Notes under the pieces: model-generated
What the model was told of the DNA's origin: nothing
The model's input: only the letters and a program-made list of their open reading frames with translations
Database searches by the model: none
Translations under genes and position numbers: made by a program
From: Salinarimonas ramus
Lineage (GTDB): Bacteria > Pseudomonadota > Alphaproteobacteria > Rhizobiales > Beijerinckiaceae
Direction: 5' to 3'
Assembly: GCF_014645695.1 (NCBI RefSeq)
Contig: NZ_BMMF01000011.1
Coordinates: 156,491-220,490, forward strand
Length of the DNA stretch: 64,000 nucleotides
Part shown: positions 43,510 through 51,347 of the stretch, piece by piece
How the letters are laid out: each line of letters begins with the position of its first letter
How positions within the stretch are numbered: the first letter of the stretch is position 1

Positions 43510-44582
43510 TCGCGATGACGCGCCAGCAGGACGAGGAAGCCGATCGAGGCCAGCGTGTATAGCATCGCGATCACCGCGACGCCATCGAGGCGATGCTCCA
43601 CGGCGACGATGGTGAGCGCCTGGCCGAGCGCGGCCAGCACCGATCCCGCGACGAAGACCGGCAGCCCGTGACGGCCGAGCCGCTTCAGCTCGGCGCCGAC
43701 CGTCCCGTGCCCGACGACGTCGGCGACCCGCAGCGCGACGAGGAGATAGGCCAGAGCCGCGAAATGGACGATGCGGCCGAGGCCGAGCTCGTTCTTGCCG
43801 AGATCGAGGTGGGGCATGACGAGCCCGCGCAGGCCCGGCATCGCGCCGAAGGCCTCGGTGATCACGATCCAGGCGACGGCGACGATCGCCGCGGCGGCAC
43901 CGACGAGTGCCGGCACGCGCGCCGGCGCCTCGCCGCGCCAGGTCAGGCCAGCCGCGAGCCCGAGCGCGAAGAGGAGCTGCCAGGTGAGCGGATCGAAGAA
44001 CCAGCCGCCCGCTCCCTCCGGCCAGGAGGGGAGGTCGAGCGGCAGCATGCGGCCGGCGACGTAGACCGCGAGCGAAAGGCCGAGCATCCATCCCGTCCCG
44101 AAGCGCCGCGCCACCAGGAAGAGCGCCGGCGCCATGAGCATCAGGGCGACGTAGAGCGGGAGGATGTTGAAGTAGCCGATCTGGTAGCTGAGCGCGACGA
44201 GGCCGACGAGCGCCTCCGGCGTGCTCTCGAAGACGGGCGCCCGGCCGTGGGCCGTGAGCAGCTCCTCCGTCCCGGTGAGGAGGGCGAGGGCCGCGAACGA
44301 CACGATCGCGAAGGCGGTGAGCGAAAGATGCGTGCGGTAGAGCTCGATTGCGCGGGCGAGACTGCGCTGCGCCGTCGGTCCGATCCCTTCGCGCGCGATG
44401 CGCGGCCCGTAGATGACGGCCAGCGCCAGCCCGGAGACGAACACGAAGGCCTCGGCCGCATCGGAGAAGCCGATATTGCGGTGGGTCAGGTGCTCCAGCC
44501 CGTTGCCGGGAATGTGGTTGATGGTGATCGTGACGAGGACGAGCCCCCGCCAGAAGTCGATCGTATCGTTGCGCCGCGACAT
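43392..44582 (-). CDS. OpgC-family membrane acyltransferase
   Basis: A 396-residue membrane protein of the OpgC family with about ten predicted helices. Signature segments: RNDTIDFWRGLVLVTITINHIPGN, GFSDAAEAFVFVSGLALAVIYGPR, IGYFNILPLYVALMLMAPA and LDLGKNELGLGRIVHFAALAYL. OpgC proteins transfer succinyl groups to osmoregulated periplasmic glucans, or act as generic acyl-sugar transferases. The last ~45 residues are a Pro/Ala-rich cytosolic tail, and the tail overlaps the start of the secreted SGNH hydrolase gene. OpgC plus SGNH would make an acylation/deacylation pair for a periplasmic sugar, which is inference. No opgGH glucan synthase is in the window. Confidence 0.92.
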   Translation of the reverse strand: MSRRNDTIDFWRGLVLVTITINHIPGNGLEHLTHRNIGFSDAAEAFVFVSGLALAVIYGPRIAREGIGPTAQRSLARAIELYRTHLSLTAFAIVSFAALALLTGTEELLTAHGRAPVFESTPEALVGLVALSYQIGYFNILPLYVALMLMAPALFLVARRFGTGWMLGLSLAVYVAGRMLPLDLPSWPEGAGGWFFDPLTWQLLFALGLAAGLTWRGEAPARVPALVGAAAAIVAVAWIVITEAFGAMPGLRGLVMPHLDLGKNELGLGRIVHFAALAYLLVALRVADVVGHGTVGAELKRLGRHGLPVFVAGSVLAALGQALTIVAVEHRLDGVAVIAMLYTLASIGFLVLLARHREWSSPVSSAPAPPKAAPRAAPLVPAPVPVPSRSSRSRRP

Positions 44583-44684
44583 CGCTCCTCGAGGGCTCGC
44601 CGGGCGTCAGGCGCCCGCGCGAGAACGCACGGCGGAGGTTTTCGGTTCGCGGACGCGAGCGGACGTCCGAGGCGCCGCCGCGGA

Positions 44685-45518
44685 TCAGCGCCAGCCGATC
44701 CTCTCGAGGAACTCGGCGAGAACGGCGTTGAACAGGTCGGCGCGCTCGAAATAGACCGAGTGGCCCGTCGCGGGAATTCCGACCACCGTCGCGTCCGGGA
44801 TGTGCCGCGCGACGGCGCGCACGCCGGCGGGCGCGATCACGGCGTCGTCCTCCCCGGTGATGCACAGGACGGGGCAGGCGATGCGAGCGGCATCCTCGGG
44901 GCCGCGGCTGCGCATCTCCCAGATCCGCCGGCGCACCGCCTCCTTGTCGAGCCCGGCGTTCAGCCTGTCGATCATGCCGTAGAGGTTGTGCAAAGCGGGC
45001 TCGGTGCGCGCGAAGACCTCGCCGGTGGCGCGGTGGATGCCGCGCGCGTCCATCTCCGCGACCATCCTCGGCGCCCGCTCGCGCCACGCGACAATGGCGG
45101 GATCGTCGAACCGATCGAAGTCGAGCGAGCCGGTGGTGCAGGCGAGGACGAGGCCGGCGAGCCGCTCGGGATGCCGGAGCGCGAGCTCGACCCCGGTCCA
45201 GCCGCCCATCGACTGGCCGACGTGCACGACCCGGTCGATCTCCAGGTGATCGAGCAGCGCCGCCGCGTCAGCGGCGTAGTCGCGCGGGTCCGGCGCGCCC
45301 TCGGGGCTGGTGGACGGCGAAAAGCCGCGATGCGAGAAGGCGATGCAGGTGTGGGCGCGCGCGAAGACGGGCAGCTGCTGCCACCAGCTGAGATGATTGC
45401 CGCCGAGCCCGTGCGCGAACAGCAGGGCAGGGCCGCTGCCCGTGATCTCGTAGACGATCGTCGCGCCGTCGGGACGCCCGATGCGGCCGGTCCTGGAGGC
45501 GGGCAGGGGCGATGACAT
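44685..45518 (-). CDS. alpha/beta-fold hydrolase
   Basis: A 277-residue alpha/beta hydrolase. Oxyanion-hole HGLGG (36-40); nucleophile elbow GQSMGG, Ser103; acid GEDDAV; and catalytic His in TGHSVYF near the C-terminus. These place it with 3-oxoadipate enol-lactonase and similar carboxylic ester hydrolases; the sequence FAHGLGGNHLSWWQQLP and CTTGSLDFDR match that group's style. No lactone pathway is next to it, so the substrate is unknown. It is cytosolic, with no signal. It is divergent from the methylisocitrate-lyase-like gene across a 177-bp region. Confidence 0.9.
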   Translation of the reverse strand: MSSPLPASRTGRIGRPDGATIVYEITGSGPALLFAHGLGGNHLSWWQQLPVFARAHTCIAFSHRGFSPSTSPEGAPDPRDYAADAAALLDHLEIDRVVHVGQSMGGWTGVELALRHPERLAGLVLACTTGSLDFDRFDDPAIVAWRERAPRMVAEMDARGIHRATGEVFARTEPALHNLYGMIDRLNAGLDKEAVRRRIWEMRSRGPEDAARIACPVLCITGEDDAVIAPAGVRAVARHIPDATVVGIPATGHSVYFERADLFNAVLAEFLERIGWR

Positions 45519-45695
45519 GGTGGTTCCTCCGTCCCGACGATCGGCGCGCGGCTCTCGACAGGGTGTCGCCTTCCCGGGACGTTCTCAACGCGCAGGAACG
45601 CGAAGCCGCGATGGGCGAAACGAGACCCGGTCGGTCGACGCCACCACCGCCGCCATGCTAACGCCGCCGACGCATTTCCCTGATCGGAGCACGCC

Positions 45696-46607
45696 ATGCC
45701 CTACCTCGTCCCGGATCGATCGGCGCGCAGCGCGGGATCACGCCTGAGGTCTCGCCTGGCGGAAGACACCCTTCTCGTGATGCCCGGCGCGCATGACGGG
45801 CTCGCGGCGCTCCAGGCGAAGCGCGCGGGCTTCGAGGCGCTCTACCTGTCGGGCGCTGCGATGACGGCCTCCATGGGCATTCCCGATCTCGGCATGATCA
45901 CGCCGGACGAGGTGGCGTTCTTCACCCGCACCATCGCGCGCGCGGCCGATCTGCCGGTTCTCGTCGACATCGATACCGGCTTCGGCGAGGCGCTCAACGT
46001 CATGCACGCGGTGCGCACGCTGGAGGATGCCGGCGCCGCCGCCGTGCAGATCGAGGATCAGGTGCTGCCGAAGAAGTGCGGCCATCTCGACGACAAGCGC
46101 CTCGCCGACCCGCGCGACGCCGCCGCGAAGATCGCCGCCGCCTCCCGCGCCCGGCGCGATCTCGTGATCGTCGCGCGCACCGACGCCGCCGCGAGCGAGG
46201 GGCTCGACGGCGCGCTCGCCCGCGCGCGTCTCTACGTCGAGGCCGGCGCCGACGCGATCTTCCCCGAGGCGTTGACCAGCGTCGAGATGCTCGCCGCCTT
46301 CGCCGAGGCGATGCCGGACGTGCCGCTGCTCGCCAACATGACCGAGTTCGGCCGCACGCCGGCACTGACCGCCGCGGAGCTCCAGGCGATGGGATACCGC
46401 ATGGCGATCTGGCCGGTCTCCTCGCTGCGCATGGCCGCGAAGGCGCAAGGGAGGCTCTACGCGACGCTCGCGGCTGACGGCACGACGCGCGCGCTCGTGC
46501 CGGAGATGCTCACGCGCGCCGAGCTCTACGACCTCATCGACCTGCCCGCCTACGAGGCGCTCGACGCGGCGATCGTCGCGACGGTGCTGCCGGGGGACGA
46601 GGGGTGA
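45696..46607 (+). CDS. isocitrate lyase/PEP-mutase family enzyme, methylisocitrate lyase-like
   Basis: A 303-residue TIM-barrel enzyme of the PEP mutase/isocitrate lyase family. Metal site DIDTGFG (Asp91, Asp93), IEDQ (about 119-122) and the catalytic loop KKCGHL (126-131), the mark of lyases such as 2-methylisocitrate lyase; mutases lack the Cys. The substrate-binding VARTDA and MLANMTEF are at the expected places. Alternatives are oxaloacetate-decarboxylase or dimethylmalate lyase activity. No propionate (prpC/prpD) genes are adjacent. It abuts the convergent kinase gene with zero spacing: stop TGA (46605-46607), then TCA. Confidence 0.9.
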   Translation: MPYLVPDRSARSAGSRLRSRLAEDTLLVMPGAHDGLAALQAKRAGFEALYLSGAAMTASMGIPDLGMITPDEVAFFTRTIARAADLPVLVDIDTGFGEALNVMHAVRTLEDAGAAAVQIEDQVLPKKCGHLDDKRLADPRDAAAKIAAASRARRDLVIVARTDAAASEGLDGALARARLYVEAGADAIFPEALTSVEMLAAFAEAMPDVPLLANMTEFGRTPALTAAELQAMGYRMAIWPVSSLRMAAKAQGRLYATLAADGTTRALVPEMLTRAELYDLIDLPAYEALDAAIVATVLPGDEG

Positions 46608-49106
46608 TCACCGCACCTCCTCGCCCTCCTCGTACCCGATCAGGGCGCTCCACTCCGCGAGAAACCGCGGCTTCTTCTGCGCGTCGAGATAGGCGAGGAG
46701 CGCCGGCGTGAGGCGGATCGGGCGCAAGGGGCCGGCGAGGCGCGCTTCGAGGCCCGTGGTCGAGCGGGGCCCGAGGATAGCCGGGTGGACGGCGAACATG
46801 CGGCTCACGTCCGCGAGCACGGTCTGGCCCTCGATCGAGATCAGGAAGTCGAGGAAGAGCGCGGCGTCTCGCGAATTGCGCGCCTGCGCCGACACGAGCG
46901 CCGTCCGCGAGACCGCGAGCGTCACGTCGGCGGGCAGCACGATCTCGAGGTTCGCTCCGCGCTCGATCGCCTCCTGGGCGTAGGAGCCGAGCAGATTGTA
47001 GCCGAAGGTCCAGCGGCCCTCGGCGATGCCGTCGAGCATGATCGAGGTGCAGCAGACGACGTCGGCGTCCACGCGCCCGAAGCTCTCGATCAGGTTGGCG
47101 AAGGCGCCCGGCTGCGCCGCGTCCTGGGAGGCGAGGAGGTAGCCCACGCCGCTGTCGACGATGTCGTAGGTGACGACGCGCTCGCGGAAGCGCTCGGGCT
47201 CCTCGCGCAGGAGGCGCACGAGATCGAAGCGCGTGCGCGGCGCCTCCTGCGCCGAGACGAGGCTCGGGTTGTAGACGATCACCGCCGGCTCGTAGGTGAA
47301 GGCGAAGACCCGGTCGCGCCAGCGCGCCCAGTCCGGCAGGCTCGCCGCGATCGGCGTGACGTGACGCGCGGCGAGGCCGTCGTTGGCGAGCTTCACCTGC
47401 AGGTCCATGGCGGACGAGATCATCAGGTCCGCCGGCTCGCCGGCTCCCGCCGCCGCGTCTCGCGCCGCCTCGTAGAGGTCGTTCGTGTTCATGTCGACGA
47501 AGGTGACGGCGACCTCGGGATGGCGGATGCGGAACGCCTCGACGATGGGGCGCATGGCGTCGAGATCGGTGGCGCTGTGGATGCGCAGGCGCCGCTCCGG
47601 CTGGGCGCGGGCGGGGAAGTCCTCGACGATGGTCTGCGCGTGCGGCGTCTCGGGCGCTGCGAGCGCGAGCACCCCGGCGAGGAGCATCGCGGGGGCGCCG
47701 ACGCCTCGGGCGGCGCGGGGACGCGCCGGCTCGCCGCCGGCGGGGAGCAGGATGTCCGCGCACAGACCGCCGAGGGGGCTCTCGCCCAGGGCGAGCCGGC
47801 CGTGATGCGCGCGCGCGACCCGCGCCACGATGGCGAGGCCGAGCCCGCCGCCACCCGGCCGGCTGAACCGCTCGACGACCTCGCCGCGGCGGCTCTCGGG
47901 AATGCCCGGCCCGTCGTCCTCGACGCGGATGCGACGCGAGCCGCCGGGCGCGTCCGCGATCGAGACGCGGATGCGCGTGCCGCCCCCGGGCCGCCGGGCG
48001 TGCTCCAGCGCGTTCGAGACGAGGTTGCGCAACGCCTCGCGCAGGAGCACCGGATCGGCGCGTACCGGCGCGCGCCCGCCGTCGTGCTCGAAGGTGATGT
48101 CCGCCCCGCGCGCCAGCACGAGGGGCGAGAGCTCGCGCAGCGCCTCCGGCACGAGCCGCGCCAGGTCGCAGGGCTCGAGCGTCGGCAATTCGCTGCGATG
48201 GGCGACGAAGGCGTGGGCGAGGAGCTGGTTCACCCGCGCCGTCGCCTCGTCGACGCGGGCCTCCAGCACGGCGAGCGTCTCGCGCGTCTCGCGCGCCGGC
48301 TGGCGCTCGCGCTGGAGAGCGATCTCGGCCTTTATGGTGGCGAGCGGCGTGCGCATTTGGTGCGCGGCGTCGGAGATGAAGGCCTGCATCGCCTCGAGCT
48401 GTCCGGCGAAGCGCCCGACGAACGTGTTGAAGCCGGCGACCAGCCGCGCGATCTCGGCGGGCACCGCGCCGGAGAGCGGGCGCAGGTCCGTCGCGTCGCG
48501 GCTCGCGAGATCGCGCTCCAGCCGCCGCAGCGGCCGCAGCGCCGTGATCACGCTCGCGCCCGCCAGGAAGAGCGCGAGCGCCGCGATGCCGACGAGGGGG
48601 AACACGGCGCCCAGCGCCATCTCGCGTGCGAGCGCGCTGCGTGCCTCCCGGGTCTGCGCGACCGAGATTCGCGCCCAGCCCTGCAGGCCCGGATCGGCGA
48701 TCAGCCGCCCGATCGTCGCGACGCGCACGATCTCGCCCTTGTAGGGCCGATCGTCGAAGACCGCCGCCGCACTGATCGGCTCGGCCTCGATCATCGGCAG
48801 ATCGTCGTAGCCGGTGACGAGCGCCCCGTCGGGTGCGCGCACCTGGTAGAAGACCCGGTCGTCGCGGGCGAGCGCCAGCATGTCGAACGCCGCCACGGGG
48901 ACATCGACCACGAGCCGTCCCTCGACGAAGGCCACGGTCTCCGCGATCGACAGCGCGGCCCCCGCCAGCACCTGGTCGTAGGCCGCGTCCGCCGCGCGTC
49001 GGCCGTAATGGGAGGCGGCGAGGCCGAGCAGCACGGCCCCGCCCACGAAGACGAGGGCGAGGCGCACGGTCAGCCGGCGCAGGAGCGAGACGCGCGCCTC
49101 GATCAC
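46608..49106 (-). CDS. TctE-like sensor histidine kinase fused to a periplasmic solute-binding domain
   Basis: An 832-residue fusion. N-terminal half: membrane helix about 12-32, a periplasmic 2CSK/TctE-type sensor (35-160), helix about 168-188, HAMP-like linker, dimer box SDAAHQMRTPL with phospho-His249, N box NLVSNALEHA (N365), G1 DDGPGIP and G2 GGGLGLAIV. After the ATPase domain a basic stretch (RPRAARG) and a third hydrophobic segment, MLLAGVLALAAPETPHAQ (474-491), resemble a signal peptide. From about 505 to the end is an iron-type ABC receptor (LRIHSATDLDAMRPIVEAFRI start, YEPAVIVYNP, LDFLISIEGQ). The frame is open throughout, with no stop between the parts. An internal ATG at 47687 (M474) could start a separate receptor but has a poor ribosome site. 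It overlaps the regulator gene by ATGA. Confidence 0.9.
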   Translation of the reverse strand: MIEARVSLLRRLTVRLALVFVGGAVLLGLAASHYGRRAADAAYDQVLAGAALSIAETVAFVEGRLVVDVPVAAFDMLALARDDRVFYQVRAPDGALVTGYDDLPMIEAEPISAAAVFDDRPYKGEIVRVATIGRLIADPGLQGWARISVAQTREARSALAREMALGAVFPLVGIAALALFLAGASVITALRPLRRLERDLASRDATDLRPLSGAVPAEIARLVAGFNTFVGRFAGQLEAMQAFISDAAHQMRTPLATIKAEIALQRERQPARETRETLAVLEARVDEATARVNQLLAHAFVAHRSELPTLEPCDLARLVPEALRELSPLVLARGADITFEHDGGRAPVRADPVLLREALRNLVSNALEHARRPGGGTRIRVSIADAPGGSRRIRVEDDGPGIPESRRGEVVERFSRPGGGGLGLAIVARVARAHHGRLALGESPLGGLCADILLPAGGEPARPRAARGVGAPAMLLAGVLALAAPETPHAQTIVEDFPARAQPERRLRIHSATDLDAMRPIVEAFRIRHPEVAVTFVDMNTNDLYEAARDAAAGAGEPADLMISSAMDLQVKLANDGLAARHVTPIAASLPDWARWRDRVFAFTYEPAVIVYNPSLVSAQEAPRTRFDLVRLLREEPERFRERVVTYDIVDSGVGYLLASQDAAQPGAFANLIESFGRVDADVVCCTSIMLDGIAEGRWTFGYNLLGSYAQEAIERGANLEIVLPADVTLAVSRTALVSAQARNSRDAALFLDFLISIEGQTVLADVSRMFAVHPAILGPRSTTGLEARLAGPLRPIRLTPALLAYLDAQKKPRFLAEWSALIGYEEGEEVR

Positions 49107-49774
49107 GGCGCCTGCTCCACGATGGTGTAGCCGAGCCCGCGCAGGGTGCGGATCGTCGCGCCCGAGCCGTCGAGCCGCTTTCGCAGCCGCCCGACATAGA
49201 CCTCGATGGCGTTGAGCCCGGCGGTGTCGTCGAAGCCGTAGAGCTTGTCGGCTATCTCCTCCTTGGAGAGCACGCGCCCCTGCGCCGTGAGCAGCACGTC
49301 GAGCAGGCGGAATTCGCGGTTGGGGAGATCGACGGGCGCACCGTCGATCGTCACCGTGCGCCGGCCGCGGTCGAGAACGAGGGTGCCGATGCGCAAGGCG
49401 TCGTGCGCCTCCCCTCGCGCGCGCCGCAGCAGCGCCCGGCAGCGCGCTGCGAGCTCGTCGCTCTCGAAGGGCTTGATCAGGTAGTCGTCCGCCCCCTGGT
49501 CGAGCGCCGCGACGCGGTCGTCCACCGCCGAGCGCGCGGTCAGGACCAGGATCGGCGCCGCCATGCCCCGTGATCGCCAGCGGGCGAGCAGCGTCGTGCC
49601 GTCCACGTCCGGCAGGCCGAGGTCGAGGATGACGAGGTCGTAGGCCTGCACCGCGAGCGCGTCCTCCGCGCCATCGCCGGTGCCCACCACGTCGACCGCG
49701 TGCCCGGACCGCGCCAGCGGTGCGGCGGCGGCCTCGGCGATGGTGCGCGCGTCCTCGACGATCAGGATCCGCAT
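49103..49774 (-). CDS. TctD-like response regulator, OmpR family
   Basis: A 223-residue regulator. Receiver domain: acidic pair in VEDAR, phosphorylation site Asp51 in VILDLGLPD, Thr near VLTAR and Lys101 in LIKPFE. The DNA-binding winged helix has LPNREFRLLDVLLTAQGRVLSKEEI and the C-terminal NAIEVYVGRLRKRL. The ATG at 49774 is favoured over an upstream one (49831) because it starts the receiver fold exactly. It overlaps the kinase gene by 4 bp, so both are made together. A 7-4-7 direct repeat lies ~20 bp upstream, between it and tctC; it is a good candidate own binding site. It probably activates tctCBA in response to tricarboxylate-like ligands. Confidence 0.94.
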   Translation of the reverse strand: MRILIVEDARTIAEAAAAPLARSGHAVDVVGTGDGAEDALAVQAYDLVILDLGLPDVDGTTLLARWRSRGMAAPILVLTARSAVDDRVAALDQGADDYLIKPFESDELAARCRALLRRARGEAHDALRIGTLVLDRGRRTVTIDGAPVDLPNREFRLLDVLLTAQGRVLSKEEIADKLYGFDDTAGLNAIEVYVGRLRKRLDGSGATIRTLRGLGYTIVEQAP

Positions 49775-49794
49775 CGGCGTCACGGCTCGGTTAG

Positions 49795-49812
49795 ACGACA
49801 GGTGAATGACAG
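49795..49812. promoter_or_regulatory. PHO-box-like 7-4-7 direct repeat between tctD and tctC
   Basis: On the minus strand CTGTCAT-TCAC-CTGTCGT; the plus strand shows GACAGGT at 49797-49803 and again at 49808-49814. Two 7-bp repeats with 11-bp period are the form bound by OmpR/PhoB-type dimers, and the first repeat equals the PhoB consensus CTGTCAT. It lies in the divergent region between tctD and tctC. The likely binder is TctD itself; PhoB is an alternative. Confidence 0.55.
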
Positions 49813-49923
49813 GTTCGCGCGCTAGTGTCACGTCTCGGAGCGTCGACCCGTACGCCGAAACACGCGGGCGGCGCCTCGATAGAGAGCGCGCACCACGACG
49901 CGCATCCAGACGGAGGAAACCCG

Positions 49924-50895
49924 ATGAAGAGCCTGAAAACGGCGCTCGCTGCGCTCGTCCTCGCCGGCTTCGCGTTGCCCGCTGCCGCCTTCGAGCCGGA
50001 GCGCGCCGAGTGCATCGCGCCCGCGAATCCCGGCGGCGGCTTCGACCTCACCTGCCGCGTGGCGCAGCGCGCGCTGGAGCCGGCGCTGCCTTCGCCGATG
50101 GAGGTCACCTTCATGCCCGGCGGCATCGGCGCCGTCGCCTACGCCCACATGAATTCGAACCGCATCGACGACCCGAACGTCATCGTCGCGCTCTCGTCGG
50201 GCTCGGCGCTCAACATCGCGCAGGGCAAGTTCGGCGCGGACTTCGACGAGAACGACGCGCGCTGGCTCGCGTCCGCGGGCGCCGATTTCGGCGCCGTCAT
50301 CGTGCGCGAGGACAGCCCCTATCAGACGCTGGGCGAGCTGATGGAAGCGGCGAAGGCCGATCCGACCGGCATCGTGCTCGGCGCCGGCGGCTCGATCGGC
50401 AGCCAGGACTGGATGAAGGCCGCGCTCCTGATGCGCACGATCGGCGTCGACCCGCGCAACCTGCGCTACGTCGCCTACGAGGGCGGCGGCGCCTCCAAGG
50501 CCGCGCTGCTGGGCGGCCAGATCGACGTCTATACCGGCGACGTCTCCGAGATGGCCGGCGAGCTCGGTGCGGGCACGATGCGCATCCTCGCGGTCCTCTC
50601 CGAGGAGCGCCTGCCCGAGCCCTTCGCCGGGTTCCCGACCGCGCGCGAGGAGGGCTACGACGTCGTCTGGACGATCTTCCGCGGCTACTACATGGGCCAG
50701 GAGGTCTCCGACGAGGCCTACGACTGGTGGGTCGCGCGCTTCGAGGAGCTCTACGGCGACCCGCGCTTCGCCGAGATCCGCGCCGAGCAGGGCCTCTTCC
50801 AGTTCGACATGGCCGGCGCCGAGTTCGACGCCTACGTGAAGGAGCAGGTCGCCTCCTTCCGCGATCTCGCACGGGAAGCCGGCCTGATCCAATGA
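49924..50895 (+). CDS. tctC: tripartite tricarboxylate transporter receptor TctC (Bug family)
   Basis: A 323-residue periplasmic receptor. The signal peptide MKSLKTALAALVLAGFALPA ends near AAAFEPE. Bug-family features: a start PERAECIAPANPGGGFDLTC, then MPGGIGAVAYAHMNS, and GAGGSIGSQDW, with YVAYEGGGASKAALLGGQID typical of the second lobe. It captures citrate-like or other carboxylic acids for TctBA. The two cysteines near the mature N-terminus (AECIAP, LTCRV) are a feature of this TctC branch. GGAGGAAACCCG precedes the ATG. It overlaps tctB by ATGA. Confidence 0.94.
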   Translation: MKSLKTALAALVLAGFALPAAAFEPERAECIAPANPGGGFDLTCRVAQRALEPALPSPMEVTFMPGGIGAVAYAHMNSNRIDDPNVIVALSSGSALNIAQGKFGADFDENDARWLASAGADFGAVIVREDSPYQTLGELMEAAKADPTGIVLGAGGSIGSQDWMKAALLMRTIGVDPRNLRYVAYEGGGASKAALLGGQIDVYTGDVSEMAGELGAGTMRILAVLSEERLPEPFAGFPTAREEGYDVVWTIFRGYYMGQEVSDEAYDWWVARFEELYGDPRFAEIRAEQGLFQFDMAGAEFDAYVKEQVASFRDLAREAGLIQ

Positions 50896-51341
50896 GCGCC
50901 ACCACGCTCTGGGACCGCGCGTTCGGCGCGGTCCTCCTGGGCGTCGCCGGTCTCTACGCCGTCGACGCCTGGAACATCCACGTGCCGTTCCAGTACGAGC
51001 CGCTGGGGCCGACCGCGTTCCCGCTGCTGCTCGCGGCGGTGCTCGCCACGACGGGGGTGCTCCTCGTCGCTCGTCCGGATCGGGTCACGTGGTTCACCGA
51101 TCGCGGCCAAGCCTTCCGCGTCGGCGCCGGCGCGATCGTGATGGGGATCTACGCCGCGCTGTTCGTGCCGCTCGGCTTCATGATCTCGACGGCTCTGATG
51201 ACCTTCGCCATGGCCCGCCTGTTCGGGCTCCCCGCCGTCAAGGCCGCGATCTACGGCGTCGTGCTCGCGATCGTCGGCTATTTCGGCATCGCCGAGGCGC
51301 TCGGCCTCAACGTCCCCTTCGGCGACATCTTCCGGAGCTGA
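50892..51341 (+). CDS. tctB: tripartite tricarboxylate transporter small membrane subunit TctB
   Basis: A 149-residue protein with four predicted helices: AVLLGVAGLYAVDAW, PTAFPLLLAAVLATTGVLLV, a hydrophobic segment around IVMGIYAALFVPLGFMIST and a last one (AIYGVVLAIVGYFG). The GPTAFPLLLA motif is typical of TctB. It is the small integral subunit that links the receptor to the TctA channel. It overlaps tctC by 4 bp and ends 6 bp before tctA, so the three are one operon. Confidence 0.92.
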   Translation: MSATTLWDRAFGAVLLGVAGLYAVDAWNIHVPFQYEPLGPTAFPLLLAAVLATTGVLLVARPDRVTWFTDRGQAFRVGAGAIVMGIYAALFVPLGFMISTALMTFAMARLFGLPAVKAAIYGVVLAIVGYFGIAEALGLNVPFGDIFRS

Positions 51342-51347
51342 TCCGCC

